Shown here: piece by piece, positions 1 through 9,800 of the stretch
Position numbering within the stretch: position 1 is the first letter of the stretch
Layout of the letters: each line of letters starts with the position of its first letter
NCBI GenBank assembly: GCA_047495785.1
Contig: JBLDXI010000002.1
Span: 992,001-1,056,000 of the forward strand
Length of the DNA stretch: 64,000 nt
Direction of reading: 5' to 3'
Source of the DNA: Lepidodermella squamata
Taxonomy: Eukaryota > Gastrotricha
Program-made: the position numbers and the translations under genes
The notes under the pieces: model-generated
What the model saw: the letters and a program-made list of their open reading frames with translations, nothing else
Database searches by the model: none
Told to the model about the DNA's origin: nothing

Positions 1-580
1 ATATGACTAGGTCGAGGATATTATCACCACGCGTTGGTTTATCAACATATTGGATTAGATTATTTCTCAGAAAGAACTCGGTAAAACATGAGTAAAGTAA
101 TTTGCTAGGATTTTTGAACGTTACCCAGTTGAACTCTGGCAAGTTGAAGTCACCAACCATTACGCAGGGTTCTGTAGTATCGACTTGCTTTTGCAAGTAA
201 CTCACGAGATCACGAATGGATTCCATTGGCGAATTAGGTGACCGATATACGATAACCAACCGTAGCGATGTTCTATCGAGCTGACAAAGACAAGTGACAC
301 ATTCTATATAGCCATCGAAAGAGAAGGTGCTAAGAAGGCGAGGATTGAGAGAGTGATGAATGAAGCCGGCTGACCCTCCACTTTTATGAGCGACTCTATT
401 TTGAGTAAACGAGATGTAGCCAAGGCTTTCTAGCTCATTAGCGCTTTTCTTATCCTCTTTGAAGCCGGATTCTACTACTATGATAACAAGCGGAGGAGCG
501 TCGCCAATTTTCATCAGCAAGTTGTCGATCTTATTGTTAAGAGAATTAGCATTACAATAAAGCACAGTTACGAACGACAT
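1..580 (-). mobile_element. LINE ORF2, apurinic-endonuclease domain (partial)
   Basis: Reading the minus strand from the ATG at 580 gives an open frame of about 193 codons that runs off the left edge without a stop. It begins MSFVTVLYCNANSLNNKID and contains YRSPNS, then VGDFNLP (the GDFN catalytic motif of LINE endonucleases), then a PTRGDNILDLVI segment. This is the exonuclease-endonuclease-phosphatase fold of non-LTR retrotransposon ORF2 (CR1/L2/Jockey-like), which nicks target DNA for target-primed reverse transcription. It lies 40 bp downstream of an ORF1 in the same orientation. The reverse transcriptase itself would be outside the window. No frameshift is visible, so this copy may be fairly young. 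Confidence 0.88.
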
Positions 581-619
581 CAGATTGCGAGAAGCATTGC
601 CTGTGGGGGCGCCAATTAC

Positions 620-1510
620 CTATTTGGTGAATAGTTCAGAGAAAGCGAGCGAATTGCATACATTCACGCCTTTGTCGAGAGTATCGAAGAAGTCTTTACC
701 GGACGGAGCTTTGTTTTTCACATGCAGTCCATATTTTCCCCATGAATCATGAAATAGGTAGTCAAAACGAGCAATAAACGCTTCATAACTTGGTGGAACA
801 GGTAGATCATCATTGCACACACCGCCGTTTGCATTACAAACCTGAGCGAAATCAGGAATATTTTTGAGAAGGTGATGGGAAAGTTCAGGAGGCTCTGGTA
901 GAGGCAGCAGCACATCATCCAGTTTATCACAACCACATAGGTAAGCCAAATTACTATCTTTTTGCATCACAATTTTAATTACAGATTTCGACAATTTGGA
1001 ACAGTCCTGATGAATTTCATTATCGCAAAGCCGGCATTTAATTCGAACGTCGCTATTGTTGAATTCCTTTCTGCATTTCCAACACGCATTCTTGATGCAT
1101 CCAACGTAGCCAGATCTATGTTCAAAGTCCTGAATTTTGATAGATGTTTCTCCCGGGTGTAGATTAAGTCGCTCGAGAAAAACGACTGGAGCCATTTTTT
1201 GCCCTAATTTTTCATCAATGACAGGCGGCATTTGGTGCTCGCGTGGAATCTTCTTGACTCTACTAGCGCGTGGCAGCGATTTAGCTTTTTGGCTGCTGTC
1301 ACGCTTCACCATGTTGAGTTGTTTACGAGGAGAAAGCACAGAGTCCAAACGTAAGATATTTGAATGAATGAAAACTCGAACGATGGACTTTGACCTCGAC
1401 CAGGTTCGAGCTGCCTCTTGTCGATGCCTGGTTAACTTGGTATGAGCGAGTAGGGAGATGAATACCTTGCCTTTAGGTGAGCTGCAGTCGAAGCCGTATC
1501 CAATCAGCAA
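620..1510 (-). mobile_element. LINE ORF1 with PHD-like zinc finger
   Basis: An uninterrupted 296-residue frame lies directly upstream of the endonuclease ORF. Its middle (roughly residues 138-195) has a Cys/His pattern resembling a PHD or RING-type zinc finger: CWKC, then CRLC, then an EIHQDC segment, then CGC. The N-terminal third is basic and rich in Lys/Arg/Ser. ORF1 proteins with such fingers are known from CR1/L2-type LINEs and bind RNA or chromatin. The order ORF1 then endonuclease on the same strand supports one element. The 5' end of the element is not sharply defined; flanking similarity to the segment near 3.1 kb stops at about 1680, so the element probably begins between 1510 and 1680. 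Confidence 0.75.
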
Positions 1511-1680
1511 ATCAGACCCGACGCCAAACAGCGGCTCACAGATGGATTGTGATGAGTGAATCGATTATAAACAGTATTTTAATCGTGCAAGCGCTGTCGA
1601 AACCAGGTGTTAGGAAACCTGGTACGCACTTCACGTCCCCTATCTTAGACACAAATCAAATTCGCAGATCATCCTTTGCT

Positions 1681-2105
1681 TGTTGCAGAATGTAAACGGA
1701 ATGAGAAGATTGTGAAAAAATTCGCACTGTGAGAAAAGTTGCTTGTTGATTTGAATAGTTTTTCAGCTCCGTGTCGATGCTTCTATAGGCTGGCAGACGA
1801 CTTAATATCGACGTTGGGGATGAAACGTCGCCGCCCGGGTTACCCTATCTCACGTGTTTTCACCGATGGCTTCACTTAAAAATATTCAGCTGTGGTATAT
1901 GAAAACTTTCCATACGCCATTGATCATTTTTTAGTTTGATGTTTAATAACGCTTCTTTATTAGTTGATGTAAAGCTATTAGAAAATAGCTATTAAAAAAT
2001 GAGAAATGAGAAAAGCTATTAGAAATTACTCGAAGCAGTTGAATCAACCAACGTCCTAATCATCAATTGAGCGAGCAATATGGAAGATTTCTCGTCCTCT
2101 CATCC
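1681..2105 (-). repeat. Duplicated promoter region, copy 1 (orphan)
   Basis: About 400 bp here match 3141-3520 with scattered differences, including the blocks around the TATA-like site, a CACGTG box at 1851-1856, and a distal block near 2030-2100. In the 3.1-kb copy this DNA is the promoter and 5' leader of the repeat-precursor gene. Here similarity ends just before the start codon, where LINE-side sequence begins. The TATA equivalent is degraded (TATAGAA instead of TATATAAG). It is best read as the remnant of a paralogous gene whose coding part was lost or displaced. Confidence 0.7.
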
Positions 2106-2560
2106 TATCATCATCAGAAGATCGTAAGCATTAAGCACAGAATATGGCACAGACAATACAATAAGTAAATCCTACTCCTTTACCAATGGGCCTTCTATAT
2201 TCAAAATATAGATTGTTCATGTCACCATATTCACATGAATCTATGTTTGTCTGATATTTTACGAGTGTATCATTCCTGTCTGAGTTCCGCCAGCATTCTC
2301 CATTGCTGCTGATGAAACAACATCTATACGCGCATAATTCGATTCATGTGGTTCCGTTCCAGCAAATAGCAAGGGCCCGAAGTGAAAAATTGTATCTTTT
2401 ATTGTTCGAACAAAGCATGAAAAGGCGCATTGCAGATAAACTTTGTAGAAATCATAAAAGAACTTAAAGCAAACTTAAAAGCTTGGAAGCATCAATTATA
2501 AAATAAGCGCTAGGTTGTCGCGGCACCGCTATTTGCGGATAATAACGGCGAGCGATTATA
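2106..2560. other. Intergenic, nothing recognised
   Basis: A/T-rich sequence between the orphan promoter copy and the 3' end of the repeat-precursor gene. I see no open frame with family features, no RNA gene and no clear repeat. Confidence 0.5.
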
Positions 2561-2619
2561 AAGTCTGAAGATGAAAGAGGTAAGTTTTATAGGTGTCTGT
2601 TCACGGGTGAGGTATTTAC

Positions 2620-3132
2620 TCAGGCCTCCTGGTAGTTCTCTTCACCGCGTTTGGCCTCCTGGTAGTTCTCTTCACCGCGTTTGGCCTCCTGGTAGTTCTC
2701 TTCACCACGTTTCGCTTCTTGGTAGTTCTCCTCACCACGCTTTGCCTCCTCGTAGGCGGCTTCACCACGCTTTGCCTCCTCGTAGGCGGCTTCACCACGC
2801 TTGGCTTCCTCGTAGGCAGCTTCACCGCGCTTTGCTTCCTCGTAGGCGGCTTCACCGCGCTTTGCCTCCTCGTAGGCGGCTTCACCGCGCTTTGCTTCCC
2901 TGTAGGCAGCTTCACCGCGCTTTGCTTCCTCGTAGGCGGCTTCACCACGCTTTGCTTCCTCGTAGGCGGCTTCACCGCGCTTTGCCTCCTCGTAGGCGGC
3001 TTCACCGCGCTTTGCCTCGAAAAGGGGATTTGCCGCGACTGTTGCGACCTAGGGTATAATAAAATGGTAAGTTTAGTAAAATGCTGGATTTCAGCTGGTT
3101 ACTAATAATGCAGTCAACGCCAGCTTGTACAT
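2620..3132 (-). CDS. Secreted Lys-Arg-punctuated decapeptide-repeat precursor
   Basis: Exon 1 is 3103-3132 (ATG at 3132) and exon 2 is 2620-3048, with a 54-bp GT-AG intron between them (GTAACC donor, CCCTAG acceptor, phase 0). The joined product is 152 aa. It starts MYKLALTALLVATVAA, a good signal peptide completed only by splicing, then NPLFEAKRGE, then twelve 10-residue units and a final ENYQEA before TGA. Eight units are AAYEEAKRGE, one is AAYREAKRGE and three are ENYQEAKRGE. A Lys-Arg pair recurs every ten residues, so prohormone convertases could release GEAAYEEA-type octapeptides. There is no Gly before the dibasic site, so amidation is not expected. A neuropeptide-like precursor is the first guess; an acidic/basic helical structural protein is the alternative. 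Other frames are also open because the DNA period is 30 bp, but only this one gains a signal peptide. Confidence 0.7.
2641..3000. repeat. 30-bp tandem repeat, 12 units
   Basis: Twelve 30-bp units fill 2641-3000 in register, with a truncated unit on each side. Differences are mostly synonymous in the minus frame that encodes the decapeptide repeats (GAG/GAA, CGC/CGT, GCA/GCC). The variant encoding ENYQEAKRGE clusters at the low-coordinate end, with one AAYEEAKRGE unit inserted among these, as expected from unequal exchange. Confidence 0.95.
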
Positions 3133-3140
3133 CGTTTTTT

Positions 3141-3520
3141 GCTTGCAGAAAGTCGATCGTAAACCGATGAGAAAATATTCGCAATGTGAGATAATTCTGC
3201 TGTTTGATTCGAATGATTCTCCAGCTCATTATCGATGCTTATATAGGCTGGCAGACGAGTTCATTTCGACATTAGCGTTGAATAATAGCCGCCCAGGGTA
3301 CCTTCTCACGTGTTGTTTTGCTGATGGCTTCACTCCAAAAATGTTCAGCTGCGATGTATGTCAACTTTGCGTTCGCCGTTCGGCACCTTTTTTAGTTTTT
3401 AAAGATTAAACAAAGCTTGTTTATCAGCTGATGAGAAGCTAAAAAAGAAATTTCTCGAAGCAGTTGATTCAACAAAAGCATCTTAATCATCAACTGAGCG
3501 AACAATATTATGGAAGCTTC
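3141..3520 (-). repeat. Duplicated promoter region, copy 2 (active copy)
   Basis: Matches 1681-2105 over the leader, TATA region, E-box and a distal block containing a CTCGAAGCAGTTGA-type segment. This copy retains the intact TATA box and the downstream coding exons. Confidence 0.7.
3238..3245 (-). promoter_or_regulatory. TATA box of the repeat-precursor gene
   Basis: TATATAAG on the minus strand within GCCTATATAAGC, about 105 bp upstream of the ATG at 3132, implying a start near 3213-3218 and an 80-nt leader. A CACGTG E-box lies about 65 bp further upstream (3307-3312) and is also conserved in the duplicated copy at 1851-1856, which supports a regulatory role. Confidence 0.65.
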
Positions 3521-3968
3521 TTCGTGTTAGCATTGACAATCATGTTAATAATCCTGAATTAAAAAAATTGAAAATTCGATATTCAGCCGGGTACATAACA
3601 TAAAACATAAAATCTCTTATTACCGAGTAAATTACCAATTACCGATAATTACCAAACTAGTTGCCATCGGGTTTTCCGGGTTGTCTTGTAAACTGGTATT
3701 TTTGCTTAAATTATGAATGATGAAAAGCTTTAAAAAGCATCTCCCCACTCTTTTTTCTCGATTCCACCGAAGCTCGATGTTACCTAATTTTTGTTATTCT
3801 ATAATTGGACCATACACTTCTCCAAATATTTTATCGTACCATGCGCTGAAAATCGAAGGAGAGATACCGCATTTTTAAAATAACAAATACTATTGAGTTT
3901 CATTATTCGAGCTTTTATTCTCAAGTAAAAAGGCCTTAAAAAACTGAAAATACAGCTCAACTTTTCAG
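3521..3968. other. Intergenic spacer
   Basis: A/T-rich spacer between the repeat-precursor promoter and the 3' end of CCP-ankyrin gene A. Short TTACCGA/TTACCAA motifs cluster at 3620-3660; similar motifs recur at 10.8, 45.7 and 58.5 kb. No gene seen. Confidence 0.4.
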
Positions 3969-6521
3969 CTAAGCCCCCGAAGCAATCAAGATCCTCTCAG
4001 CCACAGGCTGCTTCATCCGCCTCGCCATACTAAGAGCCGTCTTGCCAGCTTTATTAACCGCGTTCAGATCTGCCCCGGCCGCAATCAAAGCACCTAGCGC
4101 TTTCGTCGCTCGATTTGCGACAGCATTCAGCAATGGGGTGTTACCCTCGGCAACATTTCTAACTCCATTGATATCAGCACCTTTCGCTACAAGTCGATTT
4201 ATTACTTCATCACGGTCTTTACCTGCCGCCTCCCATAACGGCGTAGTACCGTCCTTAGACAACGCATCGACCTTGGCGCCTTGCTCTAAAAGCAAATCGA
4301 CCAGTTTTACATTACCCTCAAAGGCAGCTAGCGTCAACACGGTTTGCTTATTGTCGTCAATAGCGTCGATTTTCGCGCCCTTGTCGATGAGCATCTTCGC
4401 GATTTCAATGCTGTAGGGTGTATCCTGGGCAGCGGCCATGAGTGCAGTTTGCCCGTACTGCTTATCGCGAGAATCTACATCTATTCCGTTATCGAGAAGG
4501 ATTCTGAAACACGTCATCATCTCGTCGTCCATGCTGTAGATAGCTGTGGTTAACGGCAGCTGACCAACGGCTTTCACAACTGTTTCGAGAACTATTTTCT
4601 TGGGGTTGAGAAGTGTCGGCAGTAGGTTGCAGTGTTTCCAAGCAACAGCAAGGGTGATGGCGTCGTAGTCAGACGCGTCTTGAATCGTTGGATCTGCGCC
4701 CTTGCCTAACAAGAAATCAACAGCGGCTTTGTTGTTGCAAAGAACAGCGTGATGAAGGGCGGTTGCATGGAAGAGTTCAGACACGTCACAGGAGGCGATA
4801 CTGTCCGGATGTTTCCAGTTGATTGAGCAGCCTTTTTCCAGAAGTCGTTGCACTACCTCGAGAGCGCCGCTGCCTGCGTTTCTTATCAATTCCCGTTGGT
4901 CTTTTTCTGCCTGTAAAGAAATAAGAGCTTTGATTTGATTAAGGACTATATAACCAGATTTCCCAACTTTTCGAGGTTTAATGGCTTCAGAAACAAATTA
5001 ATCCCAAAACACAGAACAAAAATTGGTACCTATGTCAAAACGTGCGAAAAGCACGATATTAATTGAGTCACTGGAACTTACACACGGTTCTGGAAGTTTT
5101 TCACAAGGCGCGGCGATGCTCCAACTGTTGGTTTTATCCGCAGGCTGAGTTTCGCACGTAACTGAGCCTCCGCCGGTGTAGCCCTCGTTGCATTCAAAAC
5201 TTCTCGTGGCTCCAATTTCATTCGAGCCATGGTGAAAGTAGCCATTTTCGATGTGGGGATCGCGGCACGTTGTTGATGTTGCTATAATTTCGCGAATAAA
5301 ATAAATGAATTAGAAAGCTTGCGTTAACTCACCTTTCGCAACGCAAATACCAGCAAGAACCCAATCTTGAACGGCATCGATATCCTTGCATTCAGCGGAG
5401 TTGCCACCTTCGACTTCGAAGCCATCATGGCAAGAAAAGTGGCGGACTGAATTCAAGTCTTTCGAACCGGCAATAAAGTCACCGTTCTCAATAAATGGAT
5501 CGGAACACTCAGCCCGAATGGGTAACTCATTAGCTACCTTCTCTGCATGCAAAAACTCGTATTAATACGAAAATGCTTTTTCTTTAGGTCGAATTTACCT
5601 TCGCAGTCCGCTAAAGGGTTAATTTTGACCCATTTATCGACCTGACACGTGACTCCAATATGGCCATGGTAACTGATGTAGCCATCTGTACAGTTCCCAG
5701 ATCGAGAAGCCCCGTCGTAAGAGCCACCTTTATTGTAAACAGCATTTGGAAAATTCGGCTCTTCCTTGCATTCGGCTACGAAAATACAGCGTAAAATTGC
5801 GAAGTTCAAGCAACTGTTACTCACTTTTACAGAATCTTCTTTCCGTGAAGTCGATGGACCACGTGCCATCTGAATTGCAAGTTGACGTCATACCATGGCC
5901 GTAGGTGTTGTTGCCATTACGGCATTCAAGCATCATAATCTTGTTCGCGGTGATTGGGCCTTTCAAACGCTGAACCCATTTCCCGCGATTGCCCATGAAT
6001 TTGATGTAGTGCCATCGGTGCTCTTCTGGGTTAAAGTTCGGCTCTGGACATGGTACAAAGGATCTCATCGATACTTCCTAAATTAGAAAAATATACAAAT
6101 AAAATTTCAAGTATGATTCACAGAAGATTACCATGGTATTCACGTCCTCGAAATTTGCATCCCACCGGCCGGTTTCTAAGCACGTGAAATGGCGGATTAA
6201 TTGAGCAGGCTTGTCAGCATCGTAGGAATCTTTCCGCTTGATACTGACAGAGCATTTGGCATTGACGAGTAGAAGGCGCCCATCCGGGTGTCTCAGGTAG
6301 TTTTGGACGCCTGGCTTGGCTGTTTCTTCATCGAACTCTACGATCAAGTCGCTAGAGACAGGTGGAACACGGCATCTTACAACCTTGGTTTCGATAAAAT
6401 CTCATCAACATGAGGTCAATGTGCTGATAAAACATACCTTCAGGTGATATCGTGATTTATCAATCGGGCGCGCATTCAAAACAATGAAACAAGTGAACAA
6501 GTTAAGTATAAGGAACCGCAT
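3969..6521 (-). CDS. Secreted CCP-ankyrin protein A
   Basis: Seven exons close in frame: 6438-6521, 6132-6383, 5825-6077, 5599-5775, 5333-5542, 5082-5281, 3969-4910 (705 aa). Exon 1 encodes a signal peptide (MRFLILNLFTCFIVLN). Exons 2-6 encode five CCP/sushi-like modules: the first is divergent and short of cysteines, the later ones show the C..C..C..W..C pattern, for example a Cys-Xaa-Asp-Pro-(F/H)-Ile-Glu-Asn-Gly start. The last exon encodes about seven ankyrin repeats, starting with a SINW motif and a HATALHHAV first repeat, and ends without the Cys-X4-Cys cap seen in relatives. The expected location is extracellular or lumenal; ligand unknown. The exon 2 acceptor (AAG) is weak. Tandem relatives lie directly upstream on the same strand. 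Confidence 0.85.
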
Positions 6522-6861
6522 CCTAAAGAGAGATTTACTTAGGAAAGGCGAACACAAGAAGGGAGGTCTTAATTTTATTTTACAGTGTAAATTTTAAAAT
6601 TAAAAAGATTATCCACATGAAATAACTCTGAGACTAATTTTGGTCTGAAAGCACAGAAATCAATGATTGATGAACATGTGGCGAAAATTATGTAAATTGG
6701 AATTGAGAACAACGCTACACAAGGTGACACGTTCATCTTGGTGAAGGGTGCCATAAGTCCAACACAGTGAGTAATGATAACTTTGATAATAACGCTAAGT
6801 AATATAGCTTTAGAATAAGACTAAACGAGCCGCGCATTTGTTTCAACGATAGAACGCCATC

Positions 6862-9800
6862 TTAACATTCTTCGTTCAAATCGACACCATGATCGAGAAG
6901 CATTTTGAGAAATTGCCTGCGTCTAGCTTTGATCGCAACTCTAGCCGCCGTCTCTCCACGGCCATTTCTGACAGACAAAGCTGCCCCATTTCGCAGCAAA
7001 ATATCGCCAATTGCAATGCCATCGATTCGAGCAGCTAGCGTTAAAGGCGTATCTAAACCGAACTCAACAGGGTTGAGGTCTGGGATTGAATCGAAACGCA
7101 TATTCAATTTCCTAGACACTGTAGTTCCGTTCAAATAAATTTCCACCATCTGCGAATCATTTGCGAGAATTGCGACATATAAGCCACGTTGAACAGTTAT
7201 CGCCGAAAGCGGCTGGTTCAACATGAGCTTCACAGTTGGATGTTTGCGATACTTGGTCGCTAGGGCCAGAGCTGAGATTCCATTTTCATGCTTCGGAATG
7301 TATTCAATGACTTCTTTATCCATGGTTAGAAGCTTCATAATATCAGGATCAGCACCGGTATAGATTGCCAACTGAAGCGCATCCGTGTCATCTTGAGCCC
7401 GGACGTCGATTCTAGCGCCTTTGTCTAGGAGAAATTGAACAACTTGACTCGTCGAATTTTGGCACGAAATTGCTCTAATCAGGGCGGTTTGGTTGATTCC
7501 GTGTAGGAAACAGTCCTTCGCGTACATTGGGTTTTGCCAGTTTATATCAAGGCCGTGCTTTACGAACAAGTTTTCGGCCTCAGTCAAATTATGGGCTACA
7601 ATCGCTTCGAAAAAATCCATTTCCGCATCGCCTAGGAAAAGAGAAAAGCTAATTTCATCAAAGCTAAATTTGTATTAAAAATTAACGAATTGGAAAAACG
7701 TTATTGAAAAAATTAACATTTAATAATATATTTGAAATTAAAATTCAAAATTATTAAAATTAATTTAATTTTTTTTGAAAAATCCTAGAAACAGGCGAAT
7801 ACCATAGTCTTACAGAAATTAAGCTTGGAAATAATTCATACTGATACTGATACTGTTTATTTTGCATTTTGTTTTACAACATTTAGCAATTTGGAATTAA
7901 CAATATGTTAGGTTATGGCGCCTCACCACAGAAATTGTGAATTTATCCAGGTCGGCAGTATATTTAATATATTTCAAGGGATTATACCCACTTGCGCATT
8001 ACCACTTGCGCATTCCCCTTTGCGCACGAAATTTCCCACTTGCGCATTCCCCTTTGCGCACGAGTAAATAATAATAATAATAAATAATAATGTAACAATA
8101 AGCGACTTATGTTCATCGCGCGCACGCGTCCATGCTAAGTCACCATGTTAACACGTGTACTGTTCGTATATGTGACACCTGCTTAATCCGGTTGGCGCGA
8201 ATTAAATTAACAGACTTAGCAGCACTGAAGTGTCATTACAGTTACGAATTATTGCTTACCTACATCCACCTTAATTCGCTCTAAGTCATGGATGAGAATT
8301 GCGAGCCTCCTCAAAAAAGAGGTAGAGGGCGACCTAAAGGTAGTAAGAACAAGACTACTGAAGCACCCGCGCCCCCAGTGTTACCGAGCGCTGTTGCTCA
8401 TCGAACTCGAAGAGCCAAGCCGACGGCGCCGCCGCCGCCGCCGCCGCTGCCGCCTGCTAATAGAACGTCACCCGCTTCATCGACGCCGCTTCAGGCCAGA
8501 ACTCTGTTCGCAATGCAACTCGACCCGTATCGCTCTAGCCCCCTTGGTGTCTCGCCGTTCCCCACGCTGGCTCAGCTGGCACCCTCTACACTTCCTCTGC
8601 CGCTTCCTGTGACACCGCTGCTAACCGAAGCTAATCCGCCTCAAGAGCCGGCTGCGGTAAATCCTGTGGTAAATCCGTTTGACCTGGATGTGCTGTCACC
8701 CAACAGCCGCGTTACACACCTGTTGCAGCTGCTGGAGACTGAGAAGAAGAAAAGCCTCGAGCTGCAAAAGCGACTGGAAAACCAGGCGACCGCGTCACAG
8801 TTCGCGGCTGAATGCAGCCTCGTCGTAGAAGAGGTGAAAGAGTGGGAGGAATGGGAGACGACAAAGCTGAAACCGGTACGATGTGCCGGTGGATACGAGT
8901 ATCGGCTGGAAATGCGCGATGATCGCGAGTTATGGCGCTGCCGTTATGACAAGCGGTGTAACGGCCGGGCAATTTTCGACGAAGAAACCGGAAAGTACAC
9001 CTTGAAAAGTACGAATAATCGACTTTAATTAAAGCTTGTAAAAATAGTTGTTCTGTTTGATAGCCCTCGAAGGATGGCACAATAAAATCAATCGCCTCGC
9101 CCATAATCTGCACTTGTCGTTCTGGGCTTTCATCGAGCTGATTCTTGGCGAGGAAACAGATGCTCGTGGCAAGCTGCTACAACAAATTTCGGGTGAAGAT
9201 CTTGCTTGCCCAAAGAAGAAGTATGAACATGTCAACAAAAATTTGGCAAAATTAGCGACCAAGTTGCTGGAAAAGAAGCTCACTGTTATTGAATACTTAG
9301 ATGGCGCTGCCATTAACCTAGCTTCATTCAACACTATTTACTAAATAAACTCATAATAATAGTGTGTGCGCTTTATTATTAATAATTTGGCTGTGCGCAA
9401 AGGGGAATGCGCAACTGGGACTACTTACCCTATCTGCTCGTGCGCAAAGGGGAATGCGCAAGTGGTAATGCGCAAGTGGGAATACACCATTTCAAGAATG
9501 AGGGATACGAATTATTATCACCCCTCTGAAATTATTTATGCCTTGGTCCTAAAATCAGTCGGCCACTGTGTTGACCATTGTTCGGATTAAAATCAGACCG
9601 GCGGATTTTATGAGCGAGCCGCCGGTCTGATTTGTCTTAACTCGAACGAAGGTCAACTCAGTAGCCGTCAGATGGCAGAGCAAAAATTAAGACAACCCAA
9701 AAAGAGACAGGACAAAAAAATAGGTTAAGGAAAAAATGGCGAAAAAGGCGAAAATACAACAAATTCCTGGCTTAGGTAAAGGTAAAATGCCACGTTGAAA

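Noticed and set aside
2616-3105. Other open frames over the 30-bp repeat (plus strand RPPGSSLHRV or LLVGGFTTLC repeats; minus strand KPPTRRQSAV repeats)
   Set aside because: A 30-bp period keeps any stop-free frame open. None has a signal peptide, splice-compatible start or silent-substitution bias as the AAYEEAKRGE frame does.
3125-3409. Plus-strand 94-codon frame
   Set aside because: It lies over the promoter and leader of the minus-strand precursor gene and is broken in the duplicated copy at 1.7-2.1 kb.
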